From: Pseudomonadota bacterium
GTDB taxonomy: Bacteria > Myxococcota_A > UBA9042 > GCA-2863065
Length of the DNA stretch: 38,319 nt
Assembly (NCBI GenBank): GCA_005776585.1
Contig: SXOX01000316.1
Coordinates: 1 to 38,319, forward strand
Direction of reading: 5' to 3'
Shown here: one piece after another, positions 26,085 to 33,404 of the stretch
How positions within the stretch are numbered: position 1 is the first letter of the stretch
Layout: each line of letters starts with the position of its first letter
Notes under the pieces: model-generated
Seen by the model: the letters and a program-made list of their open reading frames with translations, nothing else
What the model was told of the DNA's origin: nothing
Database searches by the model: none
Position numbers and translations under genes: made by a program

Positions 26085-26825
26085 ATGCCCCGAATCACGC
26101 TGCTGATCCTGCTCGTGCCCGCCCTCGCCGCCGCTCAGACCGGCGAGGAGATCATCAAGAAGATGGACGAGAACATGACGTTCAAGACACGCACGGCCAC
26201 GTGCTCGCTCACGAGCCACAAGCCGGGTGCTGCGCCGGACGTGCGCACGCTCCGGATGTGGGCCCGCGGCTGGGACGACTCGTTCAGCGAGTTCCAGAGC
26301 CCGGCGCGCGACAAGGGCGTGAAGTACCTCAAGCTCCAGAAGAGCCTCTACATGTACCTCCCGCGAACAGAGAAGGTCGTGACGATCTCGGGGCACATGC
26401 TGCGCCAGAGCGTCATGGACTCGGACTTCAGCTACGAGGACATGCTGGAGTCGCGCGCGCTCCTCAACGATTACAACGTCAAGGTGCTGGGGAGCGAGCC
26501 GATGCTCGGAGAGGACAGCTGGCAGCTGGAGCTGACCGCCAAGCGTGAGGACGTGACCTACCCGAAGCGCAAGATGTGGGTTGGAAAGAAGACGTACATC
26601 CCGCTGCGCACGGAGCGCTATGCGGCCTCGGGCCAGCTACTCAAGGTCATGTCGAGCGAGGGCGTCACGGCGGTGAAAGGCGGGCGGTACTACCCCATGA
26701 AGTGGACGATGGAGGACAAGATGCGCAAGGGCACCAAGTCAGTGCTGAGCTTCGACGACATCCAGTTCGATGCGGCGGTCGATGACGGCCTCTTCTCGCG
26801 ACGCAACCTCATGAAAGGAAACTGA
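26085..26825 (+). CDS. LolA-like outer-membrane lipoprotein-sorting protein
   Basis: 246 aa with a short signal peptide (RITLLILLVPALAAA). The mature part matches the LolA-like family of exported proteins: MWARGWDDSFSEFQSPARDKGVKYLKL, YMYLPRTEKVV, the SDFSYEDM segment, then WQLELTAK and a basic middle strand, ending near FDDIQFDAAVDDGLFSRRNL. The fold is an incomplete beta-barrel that cradles lipids or lipidated proteins in the periplasm; RND exporters are common partners, but none lies nearby. AAAGGAG sits eight bases before ATG 26085. It has its own promoter and a palindromic operator candidate, so it is probably regulated separately from ruvB. Confidence 0.8.
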   Translation: MPRITLLILLVPALAAAQTGEEIIKKMDENMTFKTRTATCSLTSHKPGAAPDVRTLRMWARGWDDSFSEFQSPARDKGVKYLKLQKSLYMYLPRTEKVVTISGHMLRQSVMDSDFSYEDMLESRALLNDYNVKVLGSEPMLGEDSWQLELTAKREDVTYPKRKMWVGKKTYIPLRTERYAASGQLLKVMSSEGVTAVKGGRYYPMKWTMEDKMRKGTKSVLSFDDIQFDAAVDDGLFSRRNLMKGN

Positions 26826-26855
26826 CCCACGCGGGCTCCGGGGAGCGTTGGCTGT

Positions 26856-26869
26856 TGCCACATGTGGCA
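26856..26869. promoter_or_regulatory. perfect 14-bp palindrome TGCCACATGTGGCA
   Basis: It sits six bases upstream of the -35 element of the phoH-like gene. Palindromes in this position commonly bind dimeric activators. No regulator is identified. Confidence 0.5.
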
Positions 26870-26874
26870 CGTCC

Positions 26875-26901
26875 TTGACACCCGCGGTGCTGGGGGATAG
26901 T
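26875..26901 (+). promoter_or_regulatory. promoter for the PIN-PhoH gene
   Basis: A perfect -35 TTGACA (26875-26880), then a 15-bp spacer and GATAGT (26896-26901). Slightly short spacing might make it depend on an activator, in line with the palindrome immediately upstream. Confidence 0.55.
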
Positions 26902-26933
26902 CACGTCCCTCGGACCCGCAGACGCGAGGCACG

Positions 26934-28271
26934 ATGCTCAAGAACTTCATACTCGACACGAACGTCCTCCTCCACGACGCCGCTGCGGTGTTCGGGTTCG
27001 AGGACAACAACGTCATCATCCCCATCTACGTCATCGAGGAGCTCGACCAGTTCAAGAAGGACCTCTCGGAGCTCGGCCGCAACGCTCGCCAGGTTTCACG
27101 CACCATCGACGGCTTTCGCGAGCAGGGAAACCTGGTCGAGGGCGTGCCGATGCCTCAGGGCGGCATGCTGCGCGTGGGCTTCACCGAGAAGCAGCTGCCG
27201 TTCAAGTTCTCGAATTCGCATGTCACTGACAATCAAATCTTGGCGACCGCACTGGACATCCAGGAGCGAGAGCCGGACCGGAAGTGCGTCTTCATCACGA
27301 AGGACGTCAACCTTCGAATCCGGGCGGAGGCCGCGGGCGTCCATGCCGAGGACTACGATCGCGAGCAGATCAGCATCTCGGAGCTCTATGCGGGGCACTT
27401 CGAGCTGCTCGTGCCCGAAGAGCTCATCGACGGGCTCTGGGAGAAGTCGGAGATCGCGCTGGATGTCATCGCGCCGTTTCGACCCAACGTGGACGTCCCC
27501 ATCTACGAGAACGAGTACGTGCTGCTGCGCGGCGAGAAGACGAACAACCACACGGCGCTCGCGCGCGTGGACGTCGCGCAGAACAAGGCCACGCTGCTGC
27601 CACGGATGCGCGAGGGCATCTGGGGTATCCGGCCGCGCAACAAGGAGCAGCAGTTTGCCCTGGATGCGCTGAGCCGTGACGACGTTCGGCTCGTAACGCT
27701 GGTCGGTAAAGCCGGAACCGGCAAGACGCTGCTTGCCATCGCCGCGGGGCTCGCGCGCACGACCGACGCGCAGGCCTATCACAAGATGCTCGTGAGCCGG
27801 CCCATCTTCCCGTTGGGACGAGACATTGGCTACCTGCCAGGGGACGTGGAGCAGAAGCTCAACCCATGGATGCAGCCCATCTACGACAACGTGGAGTTCC
27901 TGTTGAACCTGTCGCGTCAGGACAAGCGCGAGGGTCGGAGCCACAAGGAGCTGCTGGACATGGGCATCGTCCAGATCGAGCCGCTGACCTACATCCGCGG
28001 CCGGAGCATCGCGAATCAGTACCTCATCGTCGACGAGGCCCAGAACCTTACGCCGCACGAGGTGAAGACCATCATCACGCGCGCCGGCGACGGGACGAAG
28101 GTCGTGCTCACGGGGGACCCCTACCAAATCGACAACCCGTACGTCGACGCGGTCAACAACGGACTTACGTACGTGGTCAACCGGTTCCGCGGTGAGCGGA
28201 TCGCTTCACACGTCACGCTGACGAAGGGCGAGCGTTCGCAGCTCGCCGAGCTCGCCGCCAACCTCCTGTAG
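26934..28271 (+). CDS. PIN domain-PhoH ATPase fusion (PhoH2/YlaK type)
   Basis: 445 aa. The N-terminal PIN nuclease domain keeps its acids: Asp8 (LDTN), Glu36 (VIEELD), Asp99 (VTDN) and Asp124 (TKDVN). The PhoH domain has Walker A GKAGTGKT (258-265) and Walker B LIVDEAQN (366-371), followed by the TGDPYQIDNPYVD motif. PhoH2 proteins combine RNase and helicase-like activity and act on RNA in the cytosol. The ATG is preceded by GCGAGGC. It is monocistronic, with its own promoter; the next gene is 595 bp away. Confidence 0.93.
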   Translation: MLKNFILDTNVLLHDAAAVFGFEDNNVIIPIYVIEELDQFKKDLSELGRNARQVSRTIDGFREQGNLVEGVPMPQGGMLRVGFTEKQLPFKFSNSHVTDNQILATALDIQEREPDRKCVFITKDVNLRIRAEAAGVHAEDYDREQISISELYAGHFELLVPEELIDGLWEKSEIALDVIAPFRPNVDVPIYENEYVLLRGEKTNNHTALARVDVAQNKATLLPRMREGIWGIRPRNKEQQFALDALSRDDVRLVTLVGKAGTGKTLLAIAAGLARTTDAQAYHKMLVSRPIFPLGRDIGYLPGDVEQKLNPWMQPIYDNVEFLLNLSRQDKREGRSHKELLDMGIVQIEPLTYIRGRSIANQYLIVDEAQNLTPHEVKTIITRAGDGTKVVLTGDPYQIDNPYVDAVNNGLTYVVNRFRGERIASHVTLTKGERSQLAELAANLL

Positions 28272-28711
28272 CCGGAGACTCTAAACCCCAGACCCCAGGC
28301 GGTCGAGCGGCGGTGCGCCAACTCGTCACAGCCTTCATTTCGAACACCGAGGCCCAGCGCGACAACGCCGTGTAATAAGAGGGCATTCTCCCCTCACGGG
28401 GCGCTGGCCCGCATCCTGCACTAAGGGTTTGCAGCGGCGGGGAGGTGGAACGCTTCTCCTGCGGATCTGACAAGTGATGTCGTTCTCAAGTGGTGCTGAG
28501 TTCAAGCTCCTGCTCCTGCGGATGTGGTTCTTTGCTGTTGCTCCTGCTGTGCAGAACTTGTGCTGACCTGGCCCCTGATGTTGCGCTGAATCTCTGGCTC
28601 CTTCGAACTGAACGTTCCACCGACCGTGATCGAGCGGCTCCGGCGTAGGCTCGAGCTGAATGTGTAGCTGTGTTGTAGCGACCCGCTCCTGTGACTTCTG
28701 ACTCGAGGCGC

Positions 28712-28727
28712 CTCCGGCTCTCCGGAG
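28712..28727. repeat. hairpin CTCCGG-CTCT-CCGGAG
   Basis: Perfect 6-bp stem with a 4-nt loop, 36 bp before the stronger terminator-like hairpin. No T-run follows, so its role is unclear. Confidence 0.45.
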
Positions 28728-28762
28728 CGGCTCGAACGCGACGATCATCTAGACCGTGAATC

Positions 28763-28792
28763 GAAAGAGGAAGGCCCCGGTCTTCCTCTTTC
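28763..28792 (+). terminator. rho-independent-terminator-like hairpin
   Basis: GAAAGAGGAAG (28763-28773) pairs perfectly with CTTCCTCTTTC (28782-28792); the stem extends by a G-T and a C-G pair around a CCCG loop. The 3' arm and what follows are T-rich (CTCTTTCCATTT). It probably ends transcription coming from the left, and shows that the upstream ATG at 28756 is not the cysH start. Confidence 0.65.
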
Positions 28793-28866
28793 CATTTGGT
28801 GCGCCGGAACGGCGTGACCCGTCGCGAACCGTTTCCAATCCGGCGCGAGCGCGGTATATCCGGGCC

Positions 28867-29580
28867 ATGACCACGCGCCCTTCTCACGACGAGCTCAACC
28901 GACTCGAGACCGCCTCAGCCGAAGACCTGCTCCGATGGGGGCTGGACCGCTTCGCCGGACGCATCGCGGTCGCGTCGAGCTTCGGAGTCGAGGACGTGGC
29001 GCTCATCGACATGGCCGCCCGCCTCAGCCCCGGAGTGCGCGTCTTCACGCTCGACACGGGCCGGCTCCACCAGGCGACGTACGACGTCATGGATCGCCTG
29101 CGCAACCGCTATGAGCTCAGGCTCGAGGTCTTGTTCCCGGACTCGGCGGACGTCGAGTCCATGGTCTCCGAACACGGAGTCAACCTCTTCTACGATTCCA
29201 CCGAGCATCGGAAGCACTGCTGCCACGTCCGCAAGGTCAAGCCCCTCGGGCGTGTCCTCGCTGCGGTCGATGCGTGGGTGACGGGGCTCCGCCGCGAGCA
29301 GAGCGTCACGCGCACGCACGTGGCCAAGGCGAGCGTCGACGACGCGAACGGCGGCATCATCAAGCTGTGCCCCCTCGCCGATTGGTCGGAGGCCCAAGTC
29401 TGGGAGTACGTCCGCGACCGCAAAATCCCGTATAACGCGTTGCACGACCAGGGTTATCCGAGCATCGGCTGCGAGCCGTGCACCCGACCGATCAAGCCCG
29501 GGGACGATCCCCGCGCTGGCCGGTGGTGGTGGGAGAACCCCGAGACCAAGGAGTGCGGGCTGCACCTGTCTCACGATTAG
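28867..29580 (+). CDS. cysH: assimilatory adenylyl-sulfate (APS) reductase-type CysH
   Basis: 237 aa from ATG 28867. The PAPS-reductase fold is clear: SSFGVEDVALIDMA, TLDTGRLHQATYD and the FPD strand. It has CC at 118-119 (HCCHVRKVKPL) and CxxC at 202-205 (SIGCEPCTRPI), which hold a [4Fe-4S] cluster and mark the APS-reducing class, plus the catalytic Cys230 (KECGLH). It reduces APS to sulfite with thioredoxin. Other sulfate-assimilation genes are not nearby. A terminator-like hairpin separates it from phoH. Its stop codon lies exactly at the left end of the fold-back element. Confidence 0.93.
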   Translation: MTTRPSHDELNRLETASAEDLLRWGLDRFAGRIAVASSFGVEDVALIDMAARLSPGVRVFTLDTGRLHQATYDVMDRLRNRYELRLEVLFPDSADVESMVSEHGVNLFYDSTEHRKHCCHVRKVKPLGRVLAAVDAWVTGLRREQSVTRTHVAKASVDDANGGIIKLCPLADWSEAQVWEYVRDRKIPYNALHDQGYPSIGCEPCTRPIKPGDDPRAGRWWWENPETKECGLHLSHD

Positions 29581-29760
29581 CCCGCATTACGCATGACTGT
29601 CACGCGTCAACATCCGCGATCGCAAGCCTGCGCCGCCGTTCACCTCCTTCGCCGTACCACCAGTACGTCTCAGTCGGTGAATGCCGGCGCTTCGCGCCGC
29701 GGCGGCTCAGCCGTGCGTTCGCGGCGCTAACATCGCGCCATTCACGCATGATGCGGGCTA
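29578..29760. mobile_element. 183-bp fold-back, MITE-like element
   Basis: The ends are imperfect inverted repeats: left TAGCCCGCATTACGCATGA, right (reverse complement) TAGCCCGCATCATGCGTGA, 15 of 19 identical. Further in, 29612-29638 matches the reverse complement of 29700-29726 at about 22 of 27 bases, TTCACC (29639) pairs with GGTGAA (29676), and the tip is CGTAC-CACCA-GTACG. A side hairpin GGCGC-TTC-GCGCC lies in the right arm. Nothing is coded. If the TA at each end is the target, it would be a TA-inserting type; no longer duplication is evident. The transposase family is unknown. Confidence 0.6.
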
Positions 29761-29809
29761 GGGAACCGGTCTCGCTGGGCTGCGGTAATGACGAACCGGA
29801 GCCACACCC

Positions 29810-31285
29810 ATGAAGGTCTTACTCGTCAATCCCTCCCTCAACCGCAAGCGCCTCGGTAACTTCTGGCGGTTCACGACCGCCGTGCCACCCACGGGGCTCG
29901 CCTACCTGGGCGCCGTGCTGGAGCGCGACGGGTTCGAGGTCCGCATCTACGATCAGCACGCGCTGCACGCGTCCAACGACGACCTGATGCACCTCGTCGA
30001 CACGTTCGAGCCTGACGTGGTCGGGTTCTCGTGCCTCACCTTCGTCATGGAGACCGTGGCGGATGCCGCGCGTCGGATTCGCCAGAAGCGCCCGCGGACC
30101 AAGATCCTCGCCGGGAACATTCACGCGACGTACTTCCCCAATGATCTCTTGGAGAACGAGATCGCCGACATCGTGATCCGCGAGGAGGGCGAGGAGGCCA
30201 TCCTCGCCGTGTGTCGCGGCCTGCGGGACGGTCGGGATCCGGTCGATGTACCGGGGACGACGTGCATGGACGGGGGGAAGATTCGGCACAACTCGACGCC
30301 GGCGCTCATCGACCTGGAGCGCCTGCCCTACCCGGCCTGGAACCTGCTCGAGGGCTACAGCTACGTGCCGGACCCGCTGTCGCTCACGCCGCTCCGGTCC
30401 CGCGCGCAGCCGCTGGCCATCCAGAGCTCGCGCGGCTGCCCGTTTGCCTGCACGTTCTGTAGCCAGGACACCATGTACAAGCGCGTCCGCATCCGAACGC
30501 CGGAGTCCGTGGTCAATGAGATCGAGTACGTCCACGCCACCTATGGCACGAGCGTGTTCGGCTTCATCGACGCCATCTTCCCGCTCTCGCCCAAGCAGGG
30601 CCACGCCTTCGCCGACGAGATGATCCGGCGCAAGCTGCACGAGAAGATCGTGTGGTTCACCGAGACGCGCGTCGACCTCGTGAGCCGCGACCTGCTCAAG
30701 CACCTGAAGGAGGCCGGCCTGCGCTTCATTCAGTACGGCATCGAGTCCGGTGACGATCAGGTCTTGAACAAGCTCATGCGCAAGAAGGCCGAGGTCAACG
30801 AGGCCCGCCAGGCGCTCGCCTGGACGCGCGAGCTCGGCATCTTGTCGTTCGGACTGTTCGTCGTGGGCATGCCGGGCGAGACCAAGGCGCAGATCGAGAC
30901 CACGATTCGCTTCGCCAAGGAAATTGATCCGGACATCGTCAAGTTCAACGTCGCGATCCCCTTCCCAGGCTCCGAGCTCTGGGAGCGCTACAAGCACCGG
31001 GTCAACGGGCAACCGACGTGGAAGTACTCGGGTTGGTACAACTCCAACATGAACGACGCGGACAACATCCTCGCGGGCGACTCGCTGCCGTCCCGTGAGC
31101 TGATGTACCTCCAGCGCCGCGCGATGTTCGAGTTCTACACGCAACCCAAAGTGATGAAGCGGTACTTCCTGGACGGCCTCGTCCCGGTCGACGTGCTCGC
31201 CGAGGGCTTCTACGTGATGGTGTCTGAGATGGTGAGCTCGCTGCTGCCGTACGCCCGAGCGACGGTGCGCCCGTCGTTTGCGTAG
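29810..31285 (+). CDS. B12-binding-domain radical SAM enzyme
   Basis: 491 aa. Residues 1-140 form a Rossmann-like cobalamin-binding domain (MKVLLVNPS, PPTGLAYLGAVLERDG, DVVGFSCLTF), followed by the radical SAM core with the cluster motif C210xxxC214xxC217 in RGCPFACTFC. Further family signatures: FGFIDAIFPLSP, the FIQYGIESG strand and GMPGETKAQIE. Such enzymes methylate or rearrange unactivated carbons using AdoMet and cobalamin, for example in hopanoid, tetrapyrrole or natural-product pathways. GGAG precedes ATG 29810. No pathway genes surround it, so the substrate is unknown. Confidence 0.88.
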   Translation: MKVLLVNPSLNRKRLGNFWRFTTAVPPTGLAYLGAVLERDGFEVRIYDQHALHASNDDLMHLVDTFEPDVVGFSCLTFVMETVADAARRIRQKRPRTKILAGNIHATYFPNDLLENEIADIVIREEGEEAILAVCRGLRDGRDPVDVPGTTCMDGGKIRHNSTPALIDLERLPYPAWNLLEGYSYVPDPLSLTPLRSRAQPLAIQSSRGCPFACTFCSQDTMYKRVRIRTPESVVNEIEYVHATYGTSVFGFIDAIFPLSPKQGHAFADEMIRRKLHEKIVWFTETRVDLVSRDLLKHLKEAGLRFIQYGIESGDDQVLNKLMRKKAEVNEARQALAWTRELGILSFGLFVVGMPGETKAQIETTIRFAKEIDPDIVKFNVAIPFPGSELWERYKHRVNGQPTWKYSGWYNSNMNDADNILAGDSLPSRELMYLQRRAMFEFYTQPKVMKRYFLDGLVPVDVLAEGFYVMVSEMVSSLLPYARATVRPSFA

Positions 31286-31304
31286 CGGGCCGGTGGACGC
31301 GGGC

Positions 31305-33380
31305 CTAGTGCCCGTGACCGCCGGGCGGCCCCTTCTTGGCGCCGCCGCCGCCGTCCCCCGCCTCCAGGTCGGCCGCCTTCTTGCGTAGGTTCTGGAGCTT
31401 CCAGGCATCCATCGTAAACACGGCCTGTTCGCCGCCATCGACGCCCGGTCCCACGAACGAGACGAAGTGCGCGTCGCCGTCCTTGAGGTCGGAGACCTTG
31501 ATGACGCGGGTGCTGCCGTCCTCCAGCGTGGCCGTGAGCGTAAAGACCGGCTTGTCGAGGCCCGCCTCCGCCAACGTCTTGGTCGTGAAGCCTTTGACCT
31601 CCAAGCCCTTGAGGTTCGTGGCGATCCCGTTGACTGCGGGCTCATTGAGGCCCGAATCGCCCGTGAGGATCTTGGGCGCTGCCATGGCCCACTTGTTGTC
31701 GGCGCCACGGTCAAGGACGACCTTCTCCTCTTTGCCTTCGCTCGTGTGGACGAGCTCCATGTGCTTCACCTTGCCGGGATCCACGTCGACCATCGTCTTG
31801 TTCTTGAAGTCCTCGGGCTTCTTGTCGAACTTGCCCTTGGTCCACGACCCGAGCGTAAACACGATCCCCGAGCCCTCGACGGTCGCGTAGGCCTTGGAGT
31901 CCTTCTCAGAGCCGAAGAGGATCGTGAGCACCTTGCCGTCGACCGTGGCCACGACCTTCATCGTCGGTGTGCCGAGCCCGGACTCCTCGGGCGTGGGCGC
32001 GGGCTCCAGGTAGTCCGTCACCCGGAAGGTCTTGAGCGCCGACACGAGGCCCGTGACCTCCTTCTGCGACGGCTTGGCCGGCGTGGGGCCCTGCTGCTCC
32101 CACGTGTCGCCGACCTTGGCGAAGACGATGGGCGCCTCCTTGGCGTGCTGATTGGTGATCTCGATCTTGGTGACCGACTCCTCCTTCTCGATGCCCAGCA
32201 CGGCCTTGTCGCGCAGCTCCGAGATGGTCTTGATGAGCTGCTTCTTCATCGAATCGGCGATGGTGAGGTACTCATCTTTGCCCTCGATCTGCGCATAGAC
32301 CGAGCGGTCCTTGTCCTTGACCTCGCCGATGAGCAGCACGATGGGCTTCTCGCCCGCCTTCTTCAGCTCGATGGTGACCTTGGCGGCCTTGTCGGCCGTG
32401 AGCCCCGCCTCGGCCGGCGGCTTCTCGCCCATCATGAAGTCCATCGCGCGCAGGCTCGACACGGTCGACCAGTACGTACCCGCATCCCCCAGCTTGAAGC
32501 CCGGCACCGCGGGCTCGGCCAGAGTGAACGTGCCTTTGGCCTCGGGCTTCTTCTCGTCCTTCTTGGTCGGGTCCGCGGGCTCCTTGGCGTTGGGGTCGGC
32601 CGGCGCGGGCGGCTCCTCCCACGTGGCCGCTAGGACGAGCTTCTTGGGCGTGGGCTCCTTGGCGTTGGGATCTTCGACCGTGATCTTGGCGATGTCGGTC
32701 TTGTCGAATGAGAACACCTTCTTGGAGCGCAGCTCACCGACCTCGAGCTCAAAGGGCCCCCGCAGGTCCTTCTGTCGCGCCCGATAGATCTGGGTGTCCT
32801 TGCCGGCGAGCATCACGAACGTGTCGTACGTCTCGGGCCCGCCCCGGCGATCGTCGCCCTCCGTCTCGATCTTCTTCTTGTCGCCGATGACGAGCGCGAC
32901 CTTGGTCTGGCCACCCTGCTTCAGCGTCACGGTGACCGCGTGGGCCGGGTCGAGCCCAAAATCCGTGAGCAGCGCCTTGTCTTTGACCTCGCGCGCCGGC
33001 GTGAGCGCCGTGTCGGTCGCGAAGGCCTCGATCATCTGCTTGATGCGATAGGACTCGACCTCGGAGGTGACAGGAGCCGTCATCTTCCACTCGTCGGCGC
33101 CCTCCTTCTTCAACGTGACGGTGGCGCCCTTGCGCGTCAGCTCGATCTCGTCGTAGGGCGCGTCGCCAAACTGCTTCTTGCGGTCCTCCTCCTTCTCGTT
33201 GAGGAAGAGGATGGGGTTGTCCTTGCGCTTCTGCCAGTCGCCCTGGAGCGGGTCGGGGAGGTAGCCCTCGACGGTCTCGGGCTTGGCGTGCGCCTCGGAA
33301 GTGGCCTTCGACTTGTTCCACGCGAGGTAGCCAAGCAGTCCTCCGGCGAGGACGACGACAGCGATAGTGGCCTTGTTCAT
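31305..33380 (-). CDS. DUF4340 family periplasmic protein
   Basis: 691 aa. An N-terminal membrane anchor (ATIAVVVLAGGLLGYLAW) is followed by repeated beta-rich units with the DUF4340 pattern (ITxxLKKEGADEWKMTAPVTSEVE, FGLDPAHAVTVTL, LLIGE...VYAQIEG) up to three or four times, and a Gly/Pro/His tail. The mature part faces the periplasm. DUF4340 genes usually lie directly after GldG-type ABC auxiliary proteins, as here (24 bp after the GldG-like gene). AGGAGA precedes ATG 33380. Molecular role unknown; probably part of the same complex. Confidence 0.88.
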   Translation of the reverse strand: MNKATIAVVVLAGGLLGYLAWNKSKATSEAHAKPETVEGYLPDPLQGDWQKRKDNPILFLNEKEEDRKKQFGDAPYDEIELTRKGATVTLKKEGADEWKMTAPVTSEVESYRIKQMIEAFATDTALTPAREVKDKALLTDFGLDPAHAVTVTLKQGGQTKVALVIGDKKKIETEGDDRRGGPETYDTFVMLAGKDTQIYRARQKDLRGPFELEVGELRSKKVFSFDKTDIAKITVEDPNAKEPTPKKLVLAATWEEPPAPADPNAKEPADPTKKDEKKPEAKGTFTLAEPAVPGFKLGDAGTYWSTVSSLRAMDFMMGEKPPAEAGLTADKAAKVTIELKKAGEKPIVLLIGEVKDKDRSVYAQIEGKDEYLTIADSMKKQLIKTISELRDKAVLGIEKEESVTKIEITNQHAKEAPIVFAKVGDTWEQQGPTPAKPSQKEVTGLVSALKTFRVTDYLEPAPTPEESGLGTPTMKVVATVDGKVLTILFGSEKDSKAYATVEGSGIVFTLGSWTKGKFDKKPEDFKNKTMVDVDPGKVKHMELVHTSEGKEEKVVLDRGADNKWAMAAPKILTGDSGLNEPAVNGIATNLKGLEVKGFTTKTLAEAGLDKPVFTLTATLEDGSTRVIKVSDLKDGDAHFVSFVGPGVDGGEQAVFTMDAWKLQNLRKKAADLEAGDGGGGAKKGPPGGHGH

Positions 33381-33404
33381 GGGTCTTGGTCTCCTGAACC
33401 GCGT

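Larger units (their letters stand above)
28272..28866. other. 595-bp intergenic region of lower GC with structured segments
   Basis: No convincing gene. GC is about 55% over 28441-28620 by hand count, clearly below the coding neighbours. CTCCTGC recurs at least four times between 28455 and 28690. A GCCCGCAT stretch at 28407-28414 resembles the ends of the fold-back element at 29578-29760. Hairpins lie at 28712-28727 and 28763-28792. It may hold a non-coding RNA or remnant DNA. Confidence 0.55.

Noticed and set aside
24206..26098. 630-aa open frame on the minus strand
   Set aside because: Antisense of the intact ruvC, ruvA and ruvB genes.
26865..26880. Possible sigma-54 promoter (TGGCACG...TTGAC)
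   Set aside because: The spacing is one base short and the -12 GC is missing; a sigma-70-type reading fits better.
28335..28748. 137-aa minus-strand open frame in the phoH-cysH gap
   Set aside because: Composition is unlike the coding neighbours and no motif or ribosome site was seen.
28756..28866. 37-residue N-terminal extension of CysH
   Set aside because: It contains the terminator-like hairpin at 28763-28792 and does not resemble the CysH N-terminus.
29819..31714. 631-aa open frame on the minus strand
   Set aside because: Antisense of the radical SAM gene; ORF length is an effect of high GC.
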